55,961 nucleotides of DNA, taken from Bacteroidaceae bacterium (GTDB lineage Bacteria > Bacteroidota > Bacteroidia > Bacteroidales > Bacteroidaceae). The DNA lies in NCBI GenBank assembly GCA_017516885.1, contig JAFXAR010000039.1, positions 1 through 55,961 on the forward strand. The letters are read 5' to 3'. The notes under the pieces are model-generated. The model did no database searches. It saw only the letters and a list, made by a program, of their open reading frames with translations, and had not been told where the DNA came from. A program made the position numbers and the translations under genes. This document shows positions 35,396 to 44,805 of the stretch, piece after piece; within the stretch, counting starts at the first letter, position 1, and each line of letters begins with the position of its first letter.

Positions 35396-37131
35396 TTCTG
35401 CTTTCTGTCGCTCTCAATAAGCTGCAAGAGCCTCTCAATAGCCTCATCCTCGGGGATATTCTTCTCAACGCACTCCTTTTGGCGGTAGAGCGAAACCTTT
35501 CCCCGCGCTGCACCAACATAACCGTAATCGGCATCGGCCATCTCGCCCGGACCGTTCACAATACAGCCCATGACGCCAATCTTCAATCCTTTCAAGTGAC
35601 CTGTGGCAGCCTTGATGCGTGCCAGAGTGCCCTGAAGGTCGTACATCGTGCGTCCGCAACCGGGACAGGCTATATATTCTGTCTTGCTGATTCGCGCACG
35701 CGTTGCCTGGAGTATACCGAACATTATTGAATTGAGCTGGGCAGCAGTACCAACAGGATTCTCAAGCCAAAGGCCATCGGCAAGACCGTCGATGAGAAGA
35801 ACGCCTAAGTCGGCGGCAGCCTTTATGCGAAGCGACTCAACAGTTGCCTCGTTATATGAGCGGCGGACAATTACAGGAGCTTCAATGCCCTCAATCATCA
35901 GGCGGTGCACCAAAGCGCGCAGTTCCCCAACTGCATTCACATGCTGCGATGAAACAACAAGGGCAATATCCTTGAGCTGCCTTATTTTTGCAATGTTCTC
36001 TGCTGTAAGGTCGCTGTATGTAACGGCAATGAATCTCGTGTCCCTGGCATTCTCCAAGGTCACAAGAGGCACAAGGCCGGCAGCAATATCAGGAGTAAGG
36101 TCCTTGTCCTCAACCTCGCCGCCCACCACCACCGGGACATTGCTTCCGCCAATTATACCAAACTCGCGCGTCTTGCGGCGCACAGGCTCTTCGTAATTAA
36201 ACCCGGTGGCCACCGTTCCTTCAATGGCGGGAGCATTCTTGCGCAAAGCAACATATTCAGCAAGTTCCCTTGCTACCGGAATCTCATTTTCAGGCGCTTC
36301 GGCAAGCGACACGCGCAGAGTATCGCCAATGCCATCGGCAAGCAGCGCGCCAATGCCCACAGCGCTCTTTATGCGTCCGTCCTCAGCATCGCCGGCCTCG
36401 GTAACGCCAAGGTGCAGAGGATAGGCAATGCCCTCCTCGGCCATAACCCTTACAAGGCGGCGCACTGTTGTAACCATCATTGAAGTGTTGCTGGTCTTGA
36501 TTGAGACTACAACATTGCTGAAATCCTCGTCGCGGCAGATGCGCAGGAACTCCATGCAGGACTCAACCACTCCCGAAGGGGTGTCGCCGTAACGGCTCAT
36601 TATGCGGTCGCTCAGCGAGCCATGATTTACGCCTACGCGCACAGCCCTGCCTTCGGCCTTGCATATATTCAGGAATGCCACAAAGCGCTCGCGCAAACGC
36701 GCCAGTTCATCGGCATACTCCTCATCGGTGTAGTCAATATGCTTGAATGTGCGCGCCGAATCGACATAGTTGCCGGGGTTCACGCGCACCTTGTCGGCGT
36801 AACGGGCAGCAGTGTCGGCAACAGCCGCATTGAAATGCACATCAGCAACAAGAGGCACATTGCAGCCGCGCGCCTTCAGCTGCGCCTTTATATCGCCCAT
36901 GTTCACCGCTTCGCGGTTACCCTGGGTGGTAAGGCGCACAAGCTCGCCGCCCTTTTCCACAATACGCAGCACCTGCTCTACGCTGCCGGCGGTGTCCATG
37001 GTGCTTGTGTTGGTCATTGACTGCACACGCACCGGACTGGTGCAACCGATAGTTACACCGCCCACGTTAACCTCCACCGTTGCACGGCGCGAATAGTTGA
37101 ACAGGTCAATATCAATTTGTCTTGTACTCAT
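35383..37131 (-). CDS. ispG: 4-hydroxy-3-methylbut-2-enyl diphosphate synthase (long form)
   Basis: 582 residues from ATG at 37131 (MSTRQIDIDLF); 12 codons further upstream are open but overlap purE more deeply. It is the Fe4S4 enzyme of the MEP isoprenoid pathway. The N-terminal TIM barrel has MTNTSTMDTAGSVEQVLRI. An inserted middle domain of about 200 residues makes the long form typical of Bacteroidetes and plants. The C-terminal domain carries cluster ligands in CPGCGRTMYDL and CIVNGPGEMADADYGYVG. It overlaps the end of purE by 20 bases in another frame, suggesting translational coupling. dxs, in the same pathway, lies at 48648. Confidence 0.96.
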   Translation of the reverse strand: MSTRQIDIDLFNYSRRATVEVNVGGVTIGCTSPVRVQSMTNTSTMDTAGSVEQVLRIVEKGGELVRLTTQGNREAVNMGDIKAQLKARGCNVPLVADVHFNAAVADTAARYADKVRVNPGNYVDSARTFKHIDYTDEEYADELARLRERFVAFLNICKAEGRAVRVGVNHGSLSDRIMSRYGDTPSGVVESCMEFLRICRDEDFSNVVVSIKTSNTSMMVTTVRRLVRVMAEEGIAYPLHLGVTEAGDAEDGRIKSAVGIGALLADGIGDTLRVSLAEAPENEIPVARELAEYVALRKNAPAIEGTVATGFNYEEPVRRKTREFGIIGGSNVPVVVGGEVEDKDLTPDIAAGLVPLVTLENARDTRFIAVTYSDLTAENIAKIRQLKDIALVVSSQHVNAVGELRALVHRLMIEGIEAPVIVRRSYNEATVESLRIKAAADLGVLLIDGLADGLWLENPVGTAAQLNSIMFGILQATRARISKTEYIACPGCGRTMYDLQGTLARIKAATGHLKGLKIGVMGCIVNGPGEMADADYGYVGAARGKVSLYRQKECVEKNIPEDEAIERLLQLIESDRKQKKDD

Positions 37132-37618
37132 ACTGAAGCTCCTTAAGGTCCTCGTTAGCCTTTTCAATCTTCTTTTTCAAATTCTCCTTGTAAGCGGCAA
37201 GGCGTCCGGCAAGTTCTGTATCGGCAAGCGACAGCATCTCAACTGCAAGTATTGCGGCATTGAGCGACGCATTTACACCCACTGTTGCAACAGGAATGCC
37301 GGGAGGCATCTGCACAATGGCAAGGAGTGCATCCATGCCATCGAGAGTGCTGTTGATGGGCACGCCAATAACAGGCAAAGTGGTGCTTGCAGCAATGACA
37401 CCCGGAAGGTGTGCTGCCATGCCTGCCGCTGCAATAATAACCTTAACGCCACGCTCCTTGGCGCTCTTTGAGAAACTCTCTACTGCCTCGGGGGTGCGGT
37501 GCGCCGACAGCGCATTAACCTCAAAGGGAACTTTCATTTCGTTCAGGAAGTCTGTCGCCTTCTTCATTACAGGAAGGTCGGATGTGCTTCCCATTATTAC
37601 ACTTACTATTGCTTTCAT
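37112..37618 (-). CDS. purE: N5-carboxyaminoimidazole ribonucleotide mutase
   Basis: 168 residues. It is the class I PurE in purine synthesis, converting N5-CAIR to CAIR. The substrate motifs are MGSTSDLPVM at 9-18, SAHRTPEAV and AAAGMAAHLPGVIAAST. The glycine-rich segment PGIPVATVGVNASLNAAILAVEML follows. It has the usual length. It lies 27 bases after fbp and overlaps ispG, in a minus-strand run fbp-purE-ispG with unrelated functions. Confidence 0.96.
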   Translation of the reverse strand: MKAIVSVIMGSTSDLPVMKKATDFLNEMKVPFEVNALSAHRTPEAVESFSKSAKERGVKVIIAAAGMAAHLPGVIAASTTLPVIGVPINSTLDGMDALLAIVQMPPGIPVATVGVNASLNAAILAVEMLSLADTELAGRLAAYKENLKKKIEKANEDLKELQYEYKTN

Positions 37619-37645
37619 CTTTCTTTGCTTTAATTACTATGAGAA

Positions 37646-39637
37646 TTATGGCCTCTCCTTAATCACGCCCTTGCGATAGGCGTAAAGAAGGCGTTCAAGG
37701 TCGGCAATCTTTACCATGATGCCGCGTCCTATATCTGTGTCGCGCACCTTTTCGCGCTCGCCTACCATTTCTACAATCTTTGTTGTGCTCTCAATATCCG
37801 TTCCGTTGAGAATAGCCTCTTCAGTAGATGTGAACGGTGTATGCTGCACAAGCTCAAAGCCGCGGCTGTGGTACACAAGAGTGTATCCCGCTATGCCTGT
37901 GCGGTTATGGTACACCTTGGAGAAACCGCCGTCAATGACCATAAGGCGGCCATCGGCCTTGATTGGTGTCTCGCCCTTGCCTACACGCACCGGCACATGG
38001 CCGTTGATTATGTGGCGGTGGCTGCCCTTTACGCCGAATTCATCAAGAATGCCGTCGCATACTTCAGGATTGTCGCGCAGTATGTAGTACCAGCCTTTGG
38101 GTTCCTTCTGCACCTCCTTGTCATCGAGCAGATAGCGCTCAAACGTAGCCATCTTGGCCTTTCCAAAGAGCGGAGACTCGGGACCGCACCACAGATACCA
38201 GAAGAAATCGGCATATTTGCTGCGCACGCTCTCATCTACATCATTGTCAAATGCAGTGCGCGCCATGCGCTCAACCTTCTTGAGCAGTTCCTTGCCCTTC
38301 ACTGGCACGCCGTCAAAAACCACCTCGCGCATTGAACCGTCCTCGTTGATGGGAACTGCCGCATGGAACATGAGGTTTGAATTGTATATAGCATACATTC
38401 CTCCGCGCATCAGCAGACAGTTCACATGGCTCTGCAAGCGCTCGCTGCGGATAAATGAATGGCGCAGGCGCTCAATGACATCCTGCTCCTCGGGAGTAAG
38501 AGCGTAAGGATTGTCAGGGTCGAGCGTGGGCCATAGCTTGTCCTTCATCTCATACTCCTGGCCCTCAATTGTTATTATTCCGCGCTCCTTGTCAATAAAC
38601 TCCATCAGGCAGCGGTCCATCATATTCCATTCGGGATGCTGCATTGCAATCTGCCCCGACAGCTTGAACTCTATGACAGAGATTGCCTTGTGCATCTGCG
38701 CTATGAGACGTACATCCTTTTCGGTGAAATTAGTGCGTTCCTCGTCAACTCGCGGTATATATATTTCACAGGGGTCATCGGCATACTGCTCCATGGCAAA
38801 TGTTGCCAGCGGCACCATGTTTATCGCATATCCGTCCTCAAGAGTAGTTGTGTTGGCATCGCGCAATGACAGGCGGAGAACGCTGGCAATGCAGCATGTA
38901 TTTCCGGCTGCAGCACCCATCCACAGTACGTCGTGATTGCCCCAGGTTATATCAAGGTGGTGATATTCGCAAAGGGCGTCCATTATGCGGTGAGCGCCCG
39001 GGCCGCGGTCAAAAATATCGCCAAGAATATGCAGGCGGTCAATGATAAGGCGCTGGATAAGATAGCAGAGCGCTGTTATAAAATGACCCGCGCGCCCAGT
39101 GCCAATGATTGTGCGTATAATAACTGACAAATAGGCCTGCTTGTTATGATAGTCGTTAGACTCGTGCATAAGTTCCTCTATGATATAGGCATACTCCTCC
39201 GGGAGGCTCTTGCGCACCTTTGAGCGGGTATATTTTGAAGATACATCCCGGCACACCACAATAAGGCGGTTGAGCGATGTGGTATAGTATTCATCCAAGT
39301 CAACGCCCGACTGCTTTACAATCTTCAGCTTTTCTTCGGGATAATATATTAGCGTACAGAGGTCCTTCTTTTCGGCCGGAGTGATGCTGTTGCCAAAAAG
39401 TTCATTCACTTTACGCTTGATGTTTCCCGATGCATTTCGCAGCACATGCTGAAAAGCCTCGTCCTCGCCATGAAGGTCGGCAAGGAAGTGCTCAGTGGGC
39501 TTAGGAAGGTGAAGAATTGCCTCAAGGTTTATGATTTCTGTAGAAACGCTTGAAACAGTAGGAAAATCGCGCGCCAGCAGACGCAGATACCTGAGGTCTT
39601 CCTTAACCTCTTCAATTGTTACATTCTGTTTTGACAT
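37646..39637 (-). CDS. fbp: Fructose-1,6-bisphosphatase, class III
   Basis: 663 residues, the length of the class III gluconeogenic enzyme found in Firmicutes and Bacteroidetes. It is a calcineurin-like metallophosphatase with ligand motifs HFLADLHGEDEAF, LGDIFDRGPGAHRIMD, TWGNHDVLWMGAAAG and later IINGHVPVRVGKGE and VIDGGFSKVYHNRTGIAGYTL. The promoter TTTG-N19-TAAATTTG stands 64 bases upstream. It probably heads the unit with purE and ispG. Confidence 0.96.
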   Translation of the reverse strand: MSKQNVTIEEVKEDLRYLRLLARDFPTVSSVSTEIINLEAILHLPKPTEHFLADLHGEDEAFQHVLRNASGNIKRKVNELFGNSITPAEKKDLCTLIYYPEEKLKIVKQSGVDLDEYYTTSLNRLIVVCRDVSSKYTRSKVRKSLPEEYAYIIEELMHESNDYHNKQAYLSVIIRTIIGTGRAGHFITALCYLIQRLIIDRLHILGDIFDRGPGAHRIMDALCEYHHLDITWGNHDVLWMGAAAGNTCCIASVLRLSLRDANTTTLEDGYAINMVPLATFAMEQYADDPCEIYIPRVDEERTNFTEKDVRLIAQMHKAISVIEFKLSGQIAMQHPEWNMMDRCLMEFIDKERGIITIEGQEYEMKDKLWPTLDPDNPYALTPEEQDVIERLRHSFIRSERLQSHVNCLLMRGGMYAIYNSNLMFHAAVPINEDGSMREVVFDGVPVKGKELLKKVERMARTAFDNDVDESVRSKYADFFWYLWCGPESPLFGKAKMATFERYLLDDKEVQKEPKGWYYILRDNPEVCDGILDEFGVKGSHRHIINGHVPVRVGKGETPIKADGRLMVIDGGFSKVYHNRTGIAGYTLVYHSRGFELVQHTPFTSTEEAILNGTDIESTTKIVEMVGEREKVRDTDIGRGIMVKIADLERLLYAYRKGVIKERP

Positions 39638-39700
39638 ATCTCTCAGATGTTATGTTTTCAATCATACACAGGCATAATATGCCCAATTTGACACATACTG

Positions 39701-39731
39701 CAAATTTAGGTATTATTTTGAAAAAGACAAA
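39701..39731 (-). promoter_or_regulatory. Promoter of fbp
   Basis: Minus strand: TTTG, 19 bases, TAAATTTG. Confidence 0.8.
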
Positions 39732-39750
39732 ACATGCAGGGCAGAACTAT

Positions 39751-40602
39751 TCATTTTGAGAAGCCCTCAGAAACGAATGGCAATGCAATGCGGAGCGCAT
39801 CCTGCCAATATTGCCATGTATGGCCGCCTTCGCGCACACGCAGTTGATATGGGATACGCTTGCCGCGCATGGCTCTTATGAAGTCCATATTGTTGTCAAA
39901 AAGAAAATCATCGTCACCGACATCAATGAACCAGCGCACAGATGCAATTGCCGCGCACTGTTCAGGAGTGGCATTTTCCACAGCCGCAATATTGCTGTTT
40001 TCCACGGCGCTGCGCATGAAAACGGCACGGCGTTCATCGGGATTTGCGTTTATCCAGCTGTTCTCAACCATTCCCATAAGCGCACTCATCGCATAGGCGC
40101 TTGAGAACATGCCGCTGTGGTTTATGGCATACCATGCTGTGCCGCCGCCACCCATTGAGAGACCCGCTATCGCACGGTGCTGCTTGTCGGGAACGATGCG
40201 GTACTTGTTCTCAACATGAGGCATAAGCTCCTGAAAGAAATAATCCTCGTACCGCCACCCCTTGCAATTGAAATAACCGTCGTATGTTGTTCCGGCATCG
40301 GGCATGACAATAATCATCTCCTGCGCCTTGCCCTCGCTGAACACGGCTGTTGCAATCTCTTCCATATTGCCTCTGTCGCGCCAGGCTGTATGTGTATCGG
40401 TGAGCCCATGCAAAAGATAGAGCACAGGGAAGTGTCTGCCCTCATCGCTGTAACCGGCTGGCAGATATATGCAATACTTCTTGGCTGTACCAAGTATTTT
40501 ACTTTCAAATTCGCACTCCAAGACTGCGGGATAGCTCTCCTGCGCCAATATTCCTGCCGAAGCAAAAAAGAGTGTTAATATACAAAGCAGGTTCTTTATC
40601 AT
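39751..40602 (-). CDS. Secreted esterase, alpha/beta hydrolase (EstD/CE1-like)
   Basis: 283 residues with a signal peptide (MIKNLLCILTLFFASAGILA). The nucleophile elbow is Gly-Leu-Ser149-Met-Gly in AIAGLSMGGGGTAW. VLYLLHGLTDTHTAW supplies the oxyanion region. An acidic residue in WFIDVGDDDFLFDNN and a His in REGGHTWQYW complete a plausible triad. It belongs to the putative esterase family that includes feruloyl/acetyl esterases and antigen-85 relatives. It acts in the periplasm or outside; its substrate is unknown. It lies 46 bases after rpoN on the same strand. Confidence 0.9.
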   Translation of the reverse strand: MIKNLLCILTLFFASAGILAQESYPAVLECEFESKILGTAKKYCIYLPAGYSDEGRHFPVLYLLHGLTDTHTAWRDRGNMEEIATAVFSEGKAQEMIIVMPDAGTTYDGYFNCKGWRYEDYFFQELMPHVENKYRIVPDKQHRAIAGLSMGGGGTAWYAINHSGMFSSAYAMSALMGMVENSWINANPDERRAVFMRSAVENSNIAAVENATPEQCAAIASVRWFIDVGDDDFLFDNNMDFIRAMRGKRIPYQLRVREGGHTWQYWQDALRIALPFVSEGFSK

Positions 40603-40648
40603 ACTGCTGATTATTTAGAAGCTGTTTAAATTCAGGTTGCACCAAACG

Positions 40649-42088
40649 CTACTCCTTGCGCAGCCTCGCTACAGGAATATCAAGCTGCTCGCGATATTTT
40701 GCCACAGTGCGGCGCGCTACATTGTAGCCCTGCTCCCCAAGCATCTGCTGCAGTGCCTGGTCGGTCAAAGGATTGCTCTTGTCCTCACCATCTATGAGTT
40801 CGCGTATCACGCGGAAAAGTTCGTACACCGACTGCTGCGTGCCGTCGCTCTTGACGACACCGTCGCTGAAGAAGTACTTCAGCGGATATATAGTCCACGG
40901 TGTCTGCACATACTTGCTGTTGCCCACGCGGGAGATTGTAGAAATATCGTATCCTGTAATTTTGGCAATATCTTCAAGAATCATCGGCTTCAGCAGAGCC
41001 TCATCGCCTCCACTCACAAAGAACGGTTTCTGCAGGCCTGCAATTGCCCGCATGGTGGCAAGCATAGTGTGCTCGCGCTGCTGCACTGCCGAGACAAAAT
41101 TTCTTGCAGCATCAATCTTCTGCCGCAGGAACTGGGCCGCCGCACGCTGGCTGCTGTTGCCGCCAGAGGCCTGGGCATCGAGCAGCTGCACATACTCCTC
41201 GCTCACTTTAAGCTGAGGCACATGCGCATTGTTCAGCGACACATACACCTCGTCGTCCTGCACGTCAAGCAGAAAATCAGGAGTTATCTGCTGGCGGCTT
41301 ACACCAACTCCCTCGGCAAGCGCTGCACCCGGGCGCGGATTAAGCCGCACAATATCGGCTATGGCATCGCGGCACTCTTCGGGCGTAACGCCAAGCCTTC
41401 CGGCGAGCGTATCCCACCTTTTGCCCGTAAAATCGTCATAGTAATCCGAAAGTATGCGCCTGTGAAGTTCCCTCTCCTTTGCATGCCCGCCACGTTCCAG
41501 CTGCAGAAGCAGACACTCCTGAAGAGTGCGTGCCGCTATTCCTGCCGGTTCAAACGTCTGAATCATTTTAAGAACCGCGAGTATATCATCCAATGAGGCG
41601 TCTATGCTATTGTATATAAGCAATTCATCCTGAATCTCTTCAAGAGGCTTGCGCAAAAGGCCATCCTCATCAAGCGAGCCTATTATGTATTCGCCCACAG
41701 CACGCTGCACAGGAGAGAGAGAGAGTTCGCCCAGCTGCTCCATGAGCGTGTCGCCAAAGGAGAGCGTGTCGCCAACAGGAATATCCACCCACGAACCGCT
41801 GCTGCCACCGGCAACCGGAATCTCCTCATTGCCGCTGTAGTCGTCATATTCATCGGCCGAAAATGAATCAATGCCGTAAGAATCATCAGTTACGGAATCA
41901 TCGGCAGGGGCATCGTCGCGCTCAAGAGGTTCAAGCGCCGGATTGTCCATAACCTCGCCACGGACACGTTCCTCTATCTCAACTGTTGTCATTTCCAGCA
42001 ACTGCACCGCAAGCAACTGCTGGGGGGAGAGGGTCTGAAGAAGAGCCTGCTGCTGATTCTGTGTCTGCGAGAATGAACTTTTTGCCAT
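40649..42088 (-). CDS. rpoN: RNA polymerase sigma-54 factor
   Basis: 479 residues. The N-terminal activator-binding region is Gln-rich (SQTQNQQQALLQTLSPQQLLAVQLLEM). An acidic stretch follows (about 50-85). The core-binding domain comes next (GDTLMEQLGELSLSPVQRAV, LEEIQDEL). The DNA-binding part contains KITGYDISTISRVGNSKYVQTPWTIYPLKYFFSDG and ends with the RpoN box ARRTVAKYREQL. It directs transcription of genes that need enhancer-binding ATPases; none is in the window. Confidence 0.97.
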   Translation of the reverse strand: MAKSSFSQTQNQQQALLQTLSPQQLLAVQLLEMTTVEIEERVRGEVMDNPALEPLERDDAPADDSVTDDSYGIDSFSADEYDDYSGNEEIPVAGGSSGSWVDIPVGDTLSFGDTLMEQLGELSLSPVQRAVGEYIIGSLDEDGLLRKPLEEIQDELLIYNSIDASLDDILAVLKMIQTFEPAGIAARTLQECLLLQLERGGHAKERELHRRILSDYYDDFTGKRWDTLAGRLGVTPEECRDAIADIVRLNPRPGAALAEGVGVSRQQITPDFLLDVQDDEVYVSLNNAHVPQLKVSEEYVQLLDAQASGGNSSQRAAAQFLRQKIDAARNFVSAVQQREHTMLATMRAIAGLQKPFFVSGGDEALLKPMILEDIAKITGYDISTISRVGNSKYVQTPWTIYPLKYFFSDGVVKSDGTQQSVYELFRVIRELIDGEDKSNPLTDQALQQMLGEQGYNVARRTVAKYREQLDIPVARLRKE

Positions 42089-42149
42089 AAATACCCTATT
42101 TCGCTCTATAAAAATTCTGGCGATACTAATTCAAACAACTTCTTGAAAG

Positions 42150-43793
42150 TTAATATTTGAAACTGCTGCCGCCCAAAAACTCGCGGGCAAGCGATGTTGG
42201 AGGCAGTTCGTCATCCTGCAAAGGTACAATATAATCAAGAAAACGCAAAAGCCTTTGCGCTTCGGAATACTCGGGCGAAGTTTCTGGAACAGCCCTGAGC
42301 ATGGGCTCGGCCTGTGACTTGAACACCGCAAGTTCATAGAATAGCGACGAATTGAACATTACATCGGCATTCTCCTGATAAGGGAAAATCCACTCCTCCT
42401 CGCCTTTGCGCACATCGGGCCAGCGCATAATGGTTTCCTGCGCCGTGTAGCCACGATATTTAGCGTCGCGGATGATGCGGCGGAGCAGACGGTTGTCCGA
42501 TGTTGATATGTAATTGTGGTAATCGAGCTTTATTGATGTGAGCGCCGACACATATATGCGGAATTTCTCACTGTTGGGCACCTGCGATGTAAGCATGGGG
42601 TTGAGCGCGTGTGTTCCCTCAATAACAAGAACCATCTGCGGAGAAAGCTTGAGGCGCTTGCCATTGAACTCCCGCTCGCCGCTCTTGAAGTTATAGGTGG
42701 GGATTTCTATCTCATCGCCGGCAAGAATCCTTGTGAGAGACTCGTTGAAGAAAGGCAGATCGATAGAATATATTGATTCGAAATCATAGTCACCGTCGGC
42801 CTTGCGCGGAGTTTCTGTACGGTTTACAAAATAGTCGTCCAAGGATATTGCATAGGGTTTCATTCCGCAGGCAAGAAGCTGTATGCTGAGCCTCTTGCTG
42901 AAGGTTGTCTTGCCCGACGAAGAAGGGCCTGCAATAAGCACCACTCTTGCGCCCTTGTCGCGCACCATGTCGGCAATCTGTGACAGGCGGCGCTCCTGAA
43001 GCACCTCGGAGACATTTACAAGGTCAACGCCAAAACCGGCACGCACCCCCTTGTTGAAATCGCCAATTGTCTCAACACCCATCTTCTGATGCCACTGCAA
43101 GCGTTCCTCAAAGAGCTCGTGCAGCTTTTCCTGCGGCACTTTATCCTCAAGTTCCGACGGATGCTCCCTGCTGGGAACTCTCAAAAGGACACCGTCGTCA
43201 TAATTCTCAACCTCAAACAGCTTTATGTAGCCGGTACTTGGCACAAGGCCGTTATAATAGCTGTCAATATAGCCGTCAAGCTCATAATATGCCGTATAGA
43301 GCCTGTCATAAGTCTCAAGCAGGCGTACCTTGTCCATTCGGCCTATGCTCCTGAAGATTTCTATAGCCTCATCGGTGTGGCACTCCACGCGGATAAACGG
43401 AAGGTCACAGGCTACAATATTGAGCATCCTTTCGCGCACGGCCGAAAGTTCGTCAGGAGTCAGCGCACGCTCCATGCGGCAATAATAGCCTTTTGAGATT
43501 GCATTCTCAAACCGCACGGTTTCACCGGGGAATGATTCGTTCATCGCCTTCATGAAAATGAAGAGCAGAGAGCGCACATACATGCGCATGCCGTCATTTG
43601 ACGTAACGTCAATAAACTCCACATCCTTGTTGCGGTATACCCTTTTAGCAAGCCCTTCGGTAACATTATTCACTCTTGCCGCAATTACTCCGTACGGCAT
43701 TTCCAGCCCGAATGCATCGTAAATTTCCCTTAAAGTGAGACCGGTTTCCACCTCCTTTGTCACTCCGTTGTTCTTGCAATAGATTCTAATCAT
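42150..43793 (-). CDS. Nucleoside kinase with TGS/ThrRS-like N-terminus
   Basis: 547 residues. The first part (residues 1-60) is a TGS-like ubiquitin fold (MIRIYCKNNGVTKEVETGLT), followed by a threonyl-tRNA synthetase second-domain-like stretch (ERALTPDELSAVRERMLNIV). The C-terminal half is a phosphoribulokinase/uridine kinase P-loop domain, with Walker A VLIAGPSSSGKTTFSKRL and ISLDDYFVNRTETPR. Such fusions are conserved in Bacteroidetes and Firmicutes and are annotated as nucleoside kinases, probably for uridine/cytidine. The gene starts a minus-strand run with rpoN and the esterase. Confidence 0.92.
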   Translation of the reverse strand: MIRIYCKNNGVTKEVETGLTLREIYDAFGLEMPYGVIAARVNNVTEGLAKRVYRNKDVEFIDVTSNDGMRMYVRSLLFIFMKAMNESFPGETVRFENAISKGYYCRMERALTPDELSAVRERMLNIVACDLPFIRVECHTDEAIEIFRSIGRMDKVRLLETYDRLYTAYYELDGYIDSYYNGLVPSTGYIKLFEVENYDDGVLLRVPSREHPSELEDKVPQEKLHELFEERLQWHQKMGVETIGDFNKGVRAGFGVDLVNVSEVLQERRLSQIADMVRDKGARVVLIAGPSSSGKTTFSKRLSIQLLACGMKPYAISLDDYFVNRTETPRKADGDYDFESIYSIDLPFFNESLTRILAGDEIEIPTYNFKSGEREFNGKRLKLSPQMVLVIEGTHALNPMLTSQVPNSEKFRIYVSALTSIKLDYHNYISTSDNRLLRRIIRDAKYRGYTAQETIMRWPDVRKGEEEWIFPYQENADVMFNSSLFYELAVFKSQAEPMLRAVPETSPEYSEAQRLLRFLDYIVPLQDDELPPTSLAREFLGGSSFKY

Positions 43794-43834
43794 AAGCCTG
43801 TGAGTTTAACGCATTATAATAATGTTTACACATG

Positions 43835-43864
43835 CGAAGATAAGAACAAAATGCTTTTTACAAG
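43835..43864 (-). promoter_or_regulatory. Candidate promoter of the nucleoside kinase
   Basis: Minus strand: CTTG, 18 bases, TATCTTCG, a mediocre match. Confidence 0.4.
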
Positions 43865-43870
43865 CATTTT
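43848..43870. promoter_or_regulatory. Inverted repeat in divergent promoter region
   Basis: AAAATGCTT, loop TTTAC, AAGCATTTT. It lies between the kinase gene and the ATPase/DUF4435 pair and may be an operator or a hairpin. Confidence 0.45.
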
Positions 43871-43901
43871 TTAGTATTTTTAATTTTTTCACTATAGCAT
43901 T

Positions 43902-43932
43902 TTTGTAAAAGCGCAACATTATATTACATTTG
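43902..43932 (+). promoter_or_regulatory. Promoter of the AAA/DUF4435 pair
   Basis: TTTG at 43902-43905, 19 bases, TACATTTG at 43925-43932, ending 27 bases before the chosen ATG. Confidence 0.8.
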
Positions 43933-43959
43933 CTTTGCACAACAAGAAGAATATCTGTT

Positions 43960-44784
43960 ATGGAAAAGATGGCACAATACATAAAGAGCATTGAGATAGA
44001 CTCGCTGTGGAGCAACCGCAAGCACATTTACTGGGAGCTGCGCCCCGACGTAAATATTCTCAGCGGCAGCAATGGTGTAGGAAAGAGCACAATCATAAAC
44101 CGTTCGGCTAAGCATCTTAAGGTAATGCGCGACGGCAGGCTCACCAACAGCCCTGAGAATGGAGTGCATATTAAGTTCCACCCCGAAGATGCCACAAGCA
44201 TTAACTTTGACGTTATAAGCAGCATCGACCGCCCTATAATGAGCAGCGAGGCACTTGAGAAGGTATCGGGAGCAGAAATCAGAACCGAGCTCGACTGGCA
44301 GCTGTACAACCTCCAGCGCCGCTATCTCAACTACCAGGTAAACATTGGCAACCGTATTATCGCCCTGCTCACATCGGGCAATCCCGACGACCAGCGCCTG
44401 GCAACAGAACTTACCAAGCCTAAAAAGCAGTTCCAGGACCTTGTAGACGAGCTGTTTGCCCCTACGGCAAAAACCATTGTGCGCGACAGCAACGAGATTT
44501 TCTTTGAACAGTACGGCGAAAGAATTGCGCCATACATGCTCTCGTCGGGCGAAAAGCAGATGCTTGTAATACTGCTCACAGCCCTTGTACAGGAAAACCG
44601 TCCGGGCGTAATGCTAATGGACGAACCTGAAATTTCGCTGCACATAGAGTGGCAGCAAAGGCTGATAACGCTCGTGCGTACCCTTAATCCCAACACCCAA
44701 ATTATACTATGCACCCACTCCCCCGCAATAATAATGGACGGATGGATGGATGCTGTTACGGAAATTGAAGACATTGCCGAATAG
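43960..44784 (+). CDS. AAA/ABC-type ATPase, AriA-like (PARIS-like pair)
   Basis: 274 residues from ATG at 43960; the TTG further upstream overlaps the promoter -7 element. It is an SMC/ABC-type ATPase without long coiled coil: Walker A GSNGVGKST (36-44), signature LSSGEKQM (194-201), Walker B VMLMDEPEIS (217-226) and H-loop CTHSP (251-255). A DUF4435 gene follows after 21 bases. An ATPase of this class with a DUF4435/TOPRIM partner is the composition of the PARIS anti-phage system (AriA-AriB). This ATPase is much shorter than typical AriA, and base composition and setting look native, so the pair could also be a core Bacteroidales gene pair of other function. Confidence 0.85.
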   Translation: MEKMAQYIKSIEIDSLWSNRKHIYWELRPDVNILSGSNGVGKSTIINRSAKHLKVMRDGRLTNSPENGVHIKFHPEDATSINFDVISSIDRPIMSSEALEKVSGAEIRTELDWQLYNLQRRYLNYQVNIGNRIIALLTSGNPDDQRLATELTKPKKQFQDLVDELFAPTAKTIVRDSNEIFFEQYGERIAPYMLSSGEKQMLVILLTALVQENRPGVMLMDEPEISLHIEWQQRLITLVRTLNPNTQIILCTHSPAIIMDGWMDAVTEIEDIAE

Positions 44785-44805
44785 AAAAACACGCCTGAAG
44801 GGAAG

